Assembly: GCA_006503475.1 (NCBI GenBank)
Contig: RSEH01000343.1
Location: forward strand, 1 to 41,466
Direction: 5' to 3'
Length of the DNA stretch: 41,466 nt
DNA from: Stentor roeselii
Lineage: Eukaryota; Ciliophora; Heterotrichea; Heterotrichida; Stentoridae
This document shows positions 18,070 to 26,556 of this stretch, piece by piece. Every line of letters starts with the position of its first letter. Positions within the stretch are counted from its first letter, which is position 1. The translations under genes and the position numbers were made by a program. Below the pieces are notes generated by a model. The model worked only from the letters and a program-made list of their open reading frames with translations. It had not been told where the DNA came from and searched no databases.

Positions 18070-18462
18070 TTATTAAATAGGAAAGTAAATTAGTATATGT
18101 TTAGTTTTAGAGTTACACAGCGGTGTATAATCTTTTAATTCTTGTATTTTTATGTATTTAGAGTTAATTACGAGTGCATTCGCAAGGTAATTTTGAATGG
18201 ATAAATTTTAATAGATGTTAGTGTAATATTACTTCAATAAAATTTGATGAATACTTGCAATATATATGTTTGACGAAGTAGTAGGATTAAAAAGACTTTA
18301 ATATATTTTAGTAAAAATATTGTTGAATTGTATATATCCCGAACTTACTCTTTATTCCAACTCAGAATAATAAATAATAAAATCACTCTACCTATTAAAT
18401 CTTATTATAATCAAATTTTCATCATGCAGATAAATAAACTCTATCATTCCTTTCCATAATAA
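18070..18462. other. Intergenic, 393 bp
   Basis: AT-rich spacer between two plus-strand genes. Nothing recognisable except AATAAATG at the start of the next gene. Confidence 0.5.
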
Positions 18463-19539
18463 ATGATCTTGAGCAGCAAATGTTATTTATGCAATCAAGG
18501 TAGCTTCTTCAATACTAGAAAATGTATGGTATGCAACAATTATTCATGTAAGAATTGCTATGTCGAAGAAGGGAATTCATTATTCAAAAAAGGTTTTTGC
18601 ACCAGATGTTCTCGAATTCTCGAAAAAAATCCAAGTTTGGACATTCAGATGCCAAGTGAACTCGAAATCAGAAATAATCAGCAAAGATTCATAACCCAAA
18701 TAGAAAGAAGCCCGTTTGATTTTTTTGAAGAAATTGGCTGCATCGGAAAAGGGAACTTCAGCTCAGTCTACAAAGTAAGAAGCCGTTCTGACCAACAAGA
18801 ATACGCACTGAAAAAGCTTAATTCAAATGATAATATTGAAGCATTTGTCGAATTCGCCGAATCAGTTGTGACACCTTCTGAAAATCTCTTAAAGCACTTT
18901 GCCCTTTACTTCAATGAAAACACTTATTACATCCTTCAAGAATTAATGAAATGCAGCTTAAGGGAGTTTATAAGAAATACTAACAAATTACCTGAAGACG
19001 TGATTTTGTATATTTTAAGAGAAATCACTAAAGGACTAGCATTTTTACATAATTCGTTTAAAATTCACAGAGACCTCAAGACAGAAAATGTATTTTTAAG
19101 CTTTTCAGGAGAGATCAAAGTAGGAGACTTCGGAAGTGTTGCTCAGCTAACCCAAGAAAACGTGCTTCGATCGACTTTAACTGGCACTCCTCTGTACTTG
19201 GCTCCTGAAATCGTGATGGGTCGAAACTACAGCCTGGAAGTCGACATCTGGTCATTAGGTATAATCGCTCACGAGTTACTTTATAAAGATACCCCCTTCT
19301 GCGATTGCTCAAACATTTATCAATTGGGTCAGCGAATCAACAGCTTTAGTATGGAGGTCGTGAAAAAATCAGATTACAAAAAAGTCGATGAATTTATCAA
19401 ATCTTGTCTAAATCCTGACCCCAGCCAAAGAACTTCCACAAATAAAATCCTTGAATGTCAACTTTACAAAGTAAACAATGAACGGTGTCGAAGTTTCATT
19501 CAAGATATTATCAGAGAAAATTTTAATAATAGCTTATAA
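18463..19539 (+). CDS. FYVE-like zinc finger plus NEK-like protein kinase
   Basis: A 358-residue protein. The N-terminal 50 residues form a zinc finger with eight cysteines in four pairs: C7/C10, C21/C24, C29/C32, C46/C49, the spacing of FYVE-type fingers (a basic RKC at the second pair). This predicts binding to membrane phosphoinositides, though the exact lipid-binding signature is incomplete. A Ser/Thr kinase follows: glycine loop GKGNFSSV (95-102), K117, HRDLKTEN (202-209), DFG (222-224) and GTPLYLAPE. The HRDLKTEN-VFL and activation-loop style are NEK-like. The frame ends in TAA at 19537-19539; an open frame in the +1 phase overlaps this end and may be its true C-terminus. Start context AATAAATG. 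Confidence 0.88.
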   Translation: MILSSKCYLCNQGSFFNTRKCMVCNNYSCKNCYVEEGNSLFKKGFCTRCSRILEKNPSLDIQMPSELEIRNNQQRFITQIERSPFDFFEEIGCIGKGNFSSVYKVRSRSDQQEYALKKLNSNDNIEAFVEFAESVVTPSENLLKHFALYFNENTYYILQELMKCSLREFIRNTNKLPEDVILYILREITKGLAFLHNSFKIHRDLKTENVFLSFSGEIKVGDFGSVAQLTQENVLRSTLTGTPLYLAPEIVMGRNYSLEVDIWSLGIIAHELLYKDTPFCDCSNIYQLGQRINSFSMEVVKKSDYKKVDEFIKSCLNPDPSQRTSTNKILECQLYKVNNERCRSFIQDIIRENFNNSL

Positions 19540-19852
19540 AATTTCAGGAAAATTTACAGAGAAAAATGCAGAGGGGAGACTATTGACTCCGAAAACAAAG
19601 ACAATATTGAAAGAAAGGTCATCTTCTCAGTCACGACTTTTGTTAACTGGAGCTTTGCTGGATTCGAAAAGCGCGACAAAGACTTTGAAGGGTTTCGAGA
19701 TTTTGCCTAAGAGTGGATCGAGCACTCCTCGCAAGTTGCCTCCGATAGAAGACTTACACACTTATTACAAGCAAATAGAGGACCAAGAAGAAAAAGCTTT
19801 AGCCCTGATTTTAAGAGAACTGGATGGTTTGGCTTCATTACATCTATTTTAG
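19478..19852 (+). CDS. Possible C-terminal extension of the kinase
   Basis: An open frame in the +1 phase relative to the kinase, overlapping its last 62 nt. The part after 19540 is protein-like: Lys/Ser/Thr/Pro-rich, then a charged helix ending EEKALALILRELDG. Its only ATG (19478) lies inside the kinase coding region, so a separate gene is unlikely. Three explanations: a GT...AG intron (19493-19514, 22 nt, fits the phase but is longer than the 15-nt introns proved elsewhere), a +1 frameshift at TTA-TAA-A (19534), or a base error. It ends in TAG, 8 bp from the stop of the convergent NPRL3 gene. Confidence 0.45.
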   Translation: MNGVEVSFKILSEKILIIAYKISGKFTEKNAEGRLLTPKTKTILKERSSSQSRLLLTGALLDSKSATKTLKGFEILPKSGSSTPRKLPPIEDLHTYYKQIEDQEEKALALILRELDGLASLHLF

Positions 19853-19860
19853 TAAAAGAA

Positions 19861-21243
19861 TCAGTGGATAACCATTTTTAAATATTTCCCGAAACGCTTT
19901 GAACAATTTGAAATGTCTTGGATGGAGAGACCGGTGATATTGACTACATCGTCTGCCATGGTTTTTCCATCAGCGAAGGGAGTTAAAGTTCGTAAAGTCT
20001 TCAAGTCTTCTGCACTTTCGTCTGAGTTGTTGAGGTTTGAAGGACTGTGAGTCAGGTAAAGGTAATAATGAACGTTCTTTACAACTCCTTTTCGTAGCAG
20101 CCAGGTCACTAAAGGAATTGCTTTTGCCCTTCCTATTGACAAGACTTCTAAGCACTTTATCGGCTTTGGAGTTGAGAATAATGATAACACTTTCAGTAGT
20201 TCAGAAGCTTTATGCTTGAAGATCTTTTCAAACTGCTCTGCCAGCTCTCCACTGTAAGTGAAGGATGAAGAGTTCACGAATAAACTGTTGTCACTTATCG
20301 TCGGGACTGTTTTTCCCTTGTTCCATCTAACGAAGTGTAAAGCTGCGTTGAAAACTGCTTCAAGAGTCACCCCTTCAGCTTCTGCTATTTCTTTAAATGA
20401 AGTAGTAGGAAACTTGCATTTTTTCACGAGAACCATCAGCAGAGTGTTTTGGCTTTTTTCATTCACGAAGGGCTCTAGACGTTTCGGACTGTCGAAGAAA
20501 AGAAGTGAGTGGAACTCGCTGCAGGGACTGATTGGATCTGAAGGAATAATCAGAAGGTTTAGTTTAAGCCAGTTGTTTATTTCAATGAAACTTTCTCCTT
20601 TAATCAGCAGATCAGTGAAAATAGTGATAAGGTCTTTTGCTAAAGAACTTTCATTCATCATCGATAATGTTTCTTCTTCTTTTGTTTGACTGGCTTCTCG
20701 AATATTTTTCAGTTTCAATATTTCAGAAGACACGTAACCTGATCGTTTTTCTTCAAATTTCAAAGTCTGGTCTGATTAGCTCTTACTGATAGCAATGACT
20801 GCTTCTTTGATTTTATCAGAATGCTTCAAAAGTGGACTATCAACTTCAAAAGCAAAGGCAACGTTAAAAGCTGCAATGTTTTCTTTCACACGACTGCTGA
20901 CTTCTGACTCACTCGAGATCAGTGAATGAGAAGACTTGATTTTCGCTGATTTTGATATGGCCTTGTGCGTGACAGATGCAGGGTAACCGATGAATCGAAT
21001 GCTTTCAGCTGAAAAATCGAGGATTTTGTCCCATCTTTCCTTTTTAGGACACAAAAGTTCTGCGATGACATTCACCGGCCAGCCTAAGATAAAGGTTTTC
21101 GATGAATTGGAACTGGAAATAGTGGAGTTGTAGTGAACAGTGTCGAAATACGACAGATTCTGCTTAAATATTGAATTAGGGAAGCCGAGATTTACGTCTT
21201 TTCCTGAATGTGTACCTCGAGTCACCAAAATTAATCCAAGCAT
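19861..21243 (-). CDS. NPRL3: NPRL3-like GATOR1 subunit (one 15-nt intron)
   Basis: Two frames join into one protein of 455 residues once the 15-nt intron at 20772-20786 is removed. It matches nitrogen permease regulator 3-like proteins: N-terminal LGLILVTRGTHSGKDVNLGFPN, the longin-domain core ILDFSAESIRFIGYP, FNVAFAFEVDSP, a middle INNWLKLNLLIIP, then EAVFNAALHFVRWNKGK and C-terminal winged-helix segments (AIPLVTWLLRKGVVKNVHYYLYL). By family, NPRL3 pairs with NPRL2 and DEPDC5 in GATOR1, the GAP for Rag GTPases that turns TORC1 off when amino acids are low. It is shorter than the roughly 570-residue human protein. ATG at 21241-21243; TGA stop. No alternative identity fits. Confidence 0.87.
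20772..20786 (-). other. 15-nt intron in the NPRL3 gene
   Basis: Minus-strand GTAAGAGCTAATCAG. It carries the only in-frame stop between the two halves of NPRL3. Removal joins ...AVIAI to NQTLKFEEKR in frame. Exact 15-nt GTAA...CAG introns are a known trait of Stentor. Confidence 0.85.
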
Positions 21244-21338
21244 GGAATAAGTACATTCATTTTTTCAAAGACTACATAAAAATTTAATAAGGATTCTGAT
21301 ACAACAACAGCCAAAAATAAGATTTCATAATTTTGATA
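21244..21338. promoter_or_regulatory. Divergent promoter, 95 bp
   Basis: All the DNA between the NPRL3 start (minus) and the zinc finger start (plus). AT-rich, with no TATAAATG at either start. Confidence 0.45.
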
Positions 21339-21782
21339 ATGGAAACTGAAATAGCCTCGAATGATTTATACAAATCTGACAATGAAGAGTTGAAACAAGA
21401 AGAAAGTTCTAACAGGACCAGAGGGAAAAAGTTCACTTGTAGTTTTTGTAGTAAGGTGCTTTCGTCGAAACAAAACTTGAAAGAGCACGAGTTTACTCAT
21501 ACTGGAGAACTGCCTTATGTTTGCAAATATCCTGGCTGTGGAATGCGTTTTCGACAGGGAAGCGTTTTGAGTTCTCACAAGAGGATTCACAGCTTCATTG
21601 AAAAGTACATTGCTCAAGACACTTTTAATGTAATTAGAGTAACGATTACACAGCTGACTGACTTACTCAAGGAAGGCAAAGAGAAACTTGTCGAAGTCAA
21701 GAATGAAATCAAGGAAAAAATCGAACTTCCTCCTATTTCTGGTCCTCAGGAGTTTTTTATTTACAGGGAGTATGACGAATAG
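21339..21782 (+). CDS. Two-finger C2H2 zinc finger protein
   Basis: A 147-residue protein with two classic C2H2 fingers joined by a TGE-type linker: CSFC-x12-H-x3-H (about residues 34-55) and CKYPGC-x12-H-x3-H (about 62-84), with HTGELPY between. The second finger's C-x4-C spacing is as in TFIIIA-type fingers. It probably binds DNA or RNA. The acidic N-terminus and a helical, charged C-terminus with a Pro-rich end are unrecognised. The first ATG (21339) is used; an in-frame TTG lies 6 nt upstream. Confidence 0.82.
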   Translation: METEIASNDLYKSDNEELKQEESSNRTRGKKFTCSFCSKVLSSKQNLKEHEFTHTGELPYVCKYPGCGMRFRQGSVLSSHKRIHSFIEKYIAQDTFNVIRVTITQLTDLLKEGKEKLVEVKNEIKEKIELPPISGPQEFFIYREYDE

Positions 21783-22085
21783 CTTAGTATTTAGATAGTT
21801 CGGTAAAGTTTTATGATATTATAGAAATACCTTGGCTAGTTCACTATACCAAAGTGATTTAATCTAGATATAAAAATCTATTAAGTTTTGAAAGTTTTAA
21901 AATTTTTGTTTTTGAGTCGGTTGAGACTAAATCTCAAGGAATTTATCCAATTTATCAAATTAAACAAATTTTCCGATTTTTTTTACGGTTTTGATAAAAA
22001 ATGATACAAAAAATGATAAAAAAATGATGAACTAAGCTCACCTATTGAAAATTAGTTAAATGTTTAAATTAATTGATTTGTATAG
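21783..22085. other. Convergent spacer, 303 bp
   Basis: AT-rich spacer between the zinc finger stop and the PP6-subunit stop. It has runs of AAAAATGATA around 21997-22030. No gene is seen. Confidence 0.5.
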
Positions 22086-23489
22086 TTATAAACTCTCATC
22101 AAAATCATCAACAGGCAACCCCCAATAGTTAATAGAAAAGAATTCTTCAGGTTTAGGCATAGTTTCACTTTTATCAAACGTCAAATAACTCGCAACCTCA
22201 TCAGCAGTAAGATGTCGATACCTAATCCTTCCTCCAAGAATGCTATTTTCAATATTTTCCTGTTTGTTAACAGTCATCAAAAAGCTATCCCATCCTTCAA
22301 CGCCCTTGAGTTGACTCTTCACAAAGTCCACGGAAGAGTCCCTGAAGCAAAGTCCGATTTTAGTAATGAACCCCATAAATCCCTTCCTTACATTCGAGTT
22401 TCTTTTTTCAATATTCGGGTTTTCTGCATGAAAAACTAAAAGACTTGGAAGTCCAGCAGCGAAGACCTACTTGTTTTTTACGGCTTCAAGCAAGGAGTTC
22501 GACCTGCTGGCAAGAGACGCGGAGATTAAATTGAAAAAAGCGAGGTGAAGCTGGGAATTCCAGACTTCTTCGAAAAAAAGATGCTGACTTTGCATTACTG
22601 TTGAAAGATTGATGAAACTGCTCGAGCCTATCAAGTAGTTCATGTTGCAGAAGTCAGAAAGAATCGAAAGGTGAGCCACTTGAATCACGTCGATCGTCAT
22701 TTGGCCTCTGCTTCTTTGTAGTTGAAGTGTCAGATGTTCAGTGTTTTCATGAATTACTTTTAAGGCTAGGTTTTTCACTCGGTTACCTGTTGGAAGTTTG
22801 AGACTTTCTTTCAAAATCTTAAAAAAATGTCCAGAGTGATTCACGCTTACCAGGAACAAACGAATCATCTCCTCTTCAATCAACCCGGCCGAGTTTTTCC
22901 CTACAAATTTCAAGGTCCGAGTAATGACTTCACAAGCCAAAAAATCGGAAATTTCATCATGTCCTTCTATAAGTCTATTCAAAAGTCCTCGAAAAAGTAC
23001 TTTGCAGGCTTCTGGTAAATTTTCAATAATTTCTCTTATTACCAGGCCGACTGCCAAACTGCCAAGACAGTCCAAAAGCCAAGAAGTGACTTCCTCGTTC
23101 ATTAAAACTCTTTCAAACGACTTGTTTTTCTTAACCGCGAAGTGTCTGATGAATTGTCCGATGTAACCAGAAGCTGTCAAATTCGCTCTATTCAAATGCA
23201 AGAGTCGCAAACTTGTCATAAAAAAATCTTCATCCGTCAACTTATCGCCGAGCCAACTGGCGAGAAACTCGAGAGTCTGACCTGCGAAAAACGCGGAAGC
23301 TGAGGCCTGTTCTGAGTCGGCAGAGAAAATAACTTTGACTAAAGCTAGAAGATGCTGAGAAGCGACTTGGTTTAAAATATACTGGTGGAACTTGCCCAAG
23401 GCCTCTACTGCTTCGTTTCCAAGAGCGAGGAACAAATTTGGCTCCAAGGACTCGATGAAGGCTTGAAAGGCCTTTTCACAAGATTCCAT
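22086..23489 (-). CDS. SAPS-domain PP6 regulatory subunit (one 15-nt intron)
   Basis: One gene of 462 residues after removal of the 15-nt intron 22467-22481. It matches the C-terminal part of the SAPS domain of protein phosphatase 6 regulatory subunits: a helical-repeat body, then FEEVWNSQLHLAFFNLISAS, and after the splice NVRKGFMGFITKI with the GWDSFLMTVNKQENIENSILGGR block (counterpart of the W-E-F...T-N-x-R-N-T motif). Human and yeast members are 800 residues or more; this one ends soon after the SAPS core. By family it links the PP6 catalytic subunit to its substrates. A cluster of acidic and aromatic residues ends the protein. ATG 23489 in ACTATG; stop TAA. Confidence 0.8.
22467..22481 (-). 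other. 15-nt intron in the SAPS gene
   Basis: Minus-strand GTAAAAAACAAGTAG. It carries the in-frame TAG that splits the gene. Its removal yields ...LLEAVFAAGLPSLLVFHAENPNI, continuous with the SAPS motif that follows. Confidence 0.85.
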
Positions 23490-23603
23490 AGTATTAAGAA
23501 ATGGTTCGATGAATAATAATAAGATGGAGATTCTTATTAGTTTATGCTTGATTAGAGGATTAGTGGTTTAATAGTTTCAAGCTTTTATGGCTTTAATAAT
23601 TTC

Positions 23604-24260
23604 ATGGCTTTAACGTACACTCAAGATCACAACTGGTGGGTACAGAGGGTCAACAAGGAACTCATGGCTAGCTCCAGGTTTAACATGTAAGTTTTATCCA
23701 GGTACAACACTCGCAGCACCTTTTATTCTGGAACCAAAAACTCAGGGTTTCTTAGGACCAAAGATAAGACTTTTAACAGGCCACAAACTTCCAAGTCTCT
23801 TGCTAGCTTTTCTCAAAAGTCTCTCAAGAGAGGGGTTGATCCTAGATTGCAGCAGGAGATCAAAAATTTGGATGAGGCTAAAGTTGAAGCTGAAATTTAT
23901 AAGCCTACAACTTTTGAGAATGATGAAGCACCCTCTGTTCCTATTAGTGCTAAAAGTTCAAGACCTAACACTCACCAGTTTAGTATACGATCTGGTAAAA
24001 GCAGGCCATCCACTGGTTTAAGGCAAGAGAAATTACTTACTCATGAAAAAGGCCAGGATGAAGTAGGATCGGTAGTAAGCAACTCGATTAATTTCAGCAC
24101 AAAAAGTATCAAGTCTGACCAGGACCCAGAAACTCTCAAAAATTATATCAAAGAACTTGAAAAACTTTTGAGATTCGAAAAAATCAAAAGAATTCAAACA
24201 GAGGAAAGTTTAAAGAAGCTAGTCTCGAAGCCAGGTTCGAAATCTATTCAGAGATTCTAA
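23604..24260 (+). CDS. Small basic orphan protein (one 15-nt intron)
   Basis: Removal of the 15-nt intron 23687-23701 gives a 213-residue protein that starts MALTYTQDHNWW and ends SKSIQRF. It is basic, rich in Ser, Lys, Arg and Asn, with many Arg-Pro/Ser-Arg words (SARPNT-like, SRPSTG) and a helical C-terminal segment that may form a coiled coil (ELEKLLRFEKIKRIQTEE). There is no known domain. The Trp-pair N-terminus and Arg/Ser/Thr-rich body are reminiscent of small axonemal or microtubule-bound proteins (weak inference). It is divergent from the SAPS gene with 114 bp between starts. Confidence 0.7.
23687..23701 (+). other. 15-nt intron near the 5' end
   Basis: GTAAGTTTTATCCAG. It interrupts the frame after SSRFN(M) and its removal links the ATG at 23604 to the long downstream frame. 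The GTAAGT start is the best match to a canonical 5' splice site among the introns here. Confidence 0.8.
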
Positions 24261-24491
24261 TAGTTAGAACTTAATGGATTTAGGTCTTATTTGAAATAAC
24301 TTTATACTTAAATAGTTTGCAAATATTTCATTATCCACTCAAATAATCATAAAAAAATAACTAATTTTCACCTCAATCACAACAGAATATTTGATTTCTT
24401 TTTAAAATACTCCAATATTTAAACTCAAACTAATAATTAAAGTATTTTTCAATTTCTCTCATGCCGATTCAAAATACTTAAAATATCCTAA

Positions 24492-25862
24492 TTAAAATCT
24501 AGTCTGTTTGTTAGGGGTAACATAAGCAGCTTCTCTCAACGGTGTATTCCTCAAAGGCATGCTTTTTAATGGAGATTCTAGTCTGGTTGGAATCAAGTCT
24601 TCACTTCTAAACTTCCCAGGTGAGTTCCTCAAAGGACTAGAAGGCAAGATATCAGTTCTTCTAGAAGGTGAAAAAGTAGCAGGTTTTCCAGGGGAGACTC
24701 TAGAGTTTCTAAGTGGAATTGAGTTAACAAAAGAAGACTCAAGGTAACTTCTACGAGGACTTGATTGAATCATAAGTCTTGCAGGAGAACTTCTCAAAGA
24801 AGGTGATCTTCTTAACGGAGAAGAAGCCCTTAAAGGAGAAGAGTTCCTCAAAGGAGAAGAGTTTCTCAAAGGAGAAGAATTTCGTACTGGAGATCTCAGT
24901 CCTGATGATTTCGTCGGTGAGATATCGTAGCAGCTTAAAGTCCTCGCTGGAGAATATCGATAATTAGTACTTGTGATCAGTTGTCTCGAAGGTGACATGT
25001 TGAATGTTTTCGGTGGAGATGATTGTCTTAACGGCGACGAGTTTCGAGCAGTCGAAAATGATTGAATTCTTGAAGCATTGTAAACTTTACTAGGCGAACT
25101 TGTCGGGGATGACTGTCGTAAAGGTGATGAAGCTCGAACAGGTGAATAAACCTGAGGTCTTGAAGCAGAGTAAATTTTACTTGGCGAACTTACTCTTCCA
25201 CGTTTCGGCATCACAGAGTCAACATACTCGACATAGTTCAAAACTCCATCACTATCACAGTCAAGTCTTCTAAACACCCCGTTCAATTCAGACTCAGTAA
25301 GAGCAAGACTATGTCTTGAAAAAAGTCCTCTCAAAGCAGCTCTGTCAATAAAAGAGCTTCTCAAATAGTCTAAAACTCTGAAACTGTCAAGAAGTCCGAA
25401 GTCACTTTGAATTGTGATGTCGCATCTTTGGCCTTCAACGTCTTGCTGGAGTTTCAGTTCAAGTTCTATCAGTCTCAGTAGTCCCAACTGAGTCTCGAGG
25501 GTCACAGAGCTGCTGGGAGTCCTCAAAGAAACCGAATCTCGCAATAACTGGTTCGTGCTTGGAAGGACAAATGATGAAAACTCGTTTATGGAAAGACTAC
25601 CGTCAAGGTTTGAGTCGTATTGAGATATAAGCAGCTGAATCAATGATATCTCGGAGTCTACTCGGTTCTTTCTTAAGAAATCTCGAATGTTTAGAACTGA
25701 AATTGAACCTTTCACATCTGAGTCTAAGAACCTGAAAGATGTGTAAAGCTCGAAGTCGAAGTTTTGGCAGAGCTGTTCTCGTGCTCGCTCAATCTCGGCT
25801 TCTCTTGTCCCTATCATGTAAAACAATTGAGCGATTTTTCTTTCCGTTATTCTGCCTAACAT
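24492..25862 (-). CDS. EF-hand protein with long SPLR-repeat tail
   Basis: A 456-residue protein. The first 220 residues are helical with calmodulin-like EF-hand loops: 47-58 (DSDVKG, imperfect), 83-94 (DSNLDG, canonical, E94) and 201-212 (DCDSDG, canonical, E212); a fourth around 165-176 is degenerate. The C-terminal half (about 224-450) is low complexity: more than a dozen Ser-Ser-Pro-Leu/Val/Ala-Arg units plus related SPSK and SPGK words, good sites for proline-directed kinases and a likely microtubule- or filament-binding surface. By layout it may be a Ca2+-responsive cytoskeletal protein (inference), apt for a contractile ciliate. ATG 25862 follows a run of A. Stop TAA. Confidence 0.82.
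   Translation of the reverse strand: MLGRITERKIAQLFYMIGTREAEIERAREQLCQNFDFELYTSFRFLDSDVKGSISVLNIRDFLRKNRVDSEISLIQLLISQYDSNLDGSLSINEFSSFVLPSTNQLLRDSVSLRTPSSSVTLETQLGLLRLIELELKLQQDVEGQRCDITIQSDFGLLDSFRVLDYLRSSFIDRAALRGLFSRHSLALTESELNGVFRRLDCDSDGVLNYVEYVDSVMPKRGRVSSPSKIYSASRPQVYSPVRASSPLRQSSPTSSPSKVYNASRIQSFSTARNSSPLRQSSPPKTFNMSPSRQLITSTNYRYSPARTLSCYDISPTKSSGLRSPVRNSSPLRNSSPLRNSSPLRASSPLRRSPSLRSSPARLMIQSSPRRSYLESSFVNSIPLRNSRVSPGKPATFSPSRRTDILPSSPLRNSPGKFRSEDLIPTRLESPLKSMPLRNTPLREAAYVTPNKQTRF
24796..24893 (-). repeat. Tandem 18-nt coding repeats (SSPLRN units)
   Basis: Five or so near-identical 18-nt units around AAAGGAGAAGA (plus strand) encode consecutive SSPLRN/SSPLRA units of the EF-hand protein. 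The 18-nt period keeps frame, so units can be gained or lost without harm. Confidence 0.75.
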
Positions 25863-26556
25863 TTTTTTAAATGGTAGTTTTAGGACACTAGGAGCTGATG
25901 TTTGGATTATTCTGAATCCTGGGGATATGGAAGATCGAATTTTTTTCGGGAGGATTTATTATTGATGGGTTTATTAACATGAAGTGATTTTTAAAGTGGT
26001 CTTTATATAGCAATTCAATATTATAATTTTGATTAAAAATTGATTTTAGGTTATAATTTTAAGTTTTTCGATGAAAGACTTGATTGATCAAGCCTTATCA
26101 ATGAACTTTTATTAATTTGACTCTAGTTATAAGTTTATCTATTTTATTATGAAAATCCCTAATAATGTTTTCAATATATTCAATAAAGAAACAAGAAAGC
26201 TATAATAATCATTTGACAAAAGACAAACTTATTTATCTTAGGTTGCTTAATGTCATTCTTAAGATTTAATATAGACAAAAACACAGATTTCGATAAAATT
26301 TACACGTCAAATATAAAATCTTAGAAAGTAAATCAGGAAAAATATTTAAAACATATAAAGTATTCATGTTTTTGATTAAACTTCAAACTAATATTAATCC
26401 TAATGTAATAAAATATAACTCAGATCTAATTTTATCTTATTTACTTGATACAACTCTCAATAATATTACCCAAAGTTTCCAATAAATTCCAGTTGCTCTA
26501 AATCACTAAAAAAACTAGATATGTTTTGTATATTTTCCCGACGTGGTAGCTTATAA
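25863..26556. promoter_or_regulatory. Divergent spacer, 694 bp
   Basis: AT-rich region between the EF-hand gene (minus) and the acyltransferase gene (plus). TATAA (26552-26556) abuts the acyltransferase ATG. No coding frame, repeat or RNA gene is visible. Confidence 0.45.

Noticed and set aside
24231-24245. GGTTCGAAATC as a tRNA T-arm
   Set aside because: It lies inside the coding region of the gene at 23604-24260 and no acceptor or anticodon arm could be folded around it.
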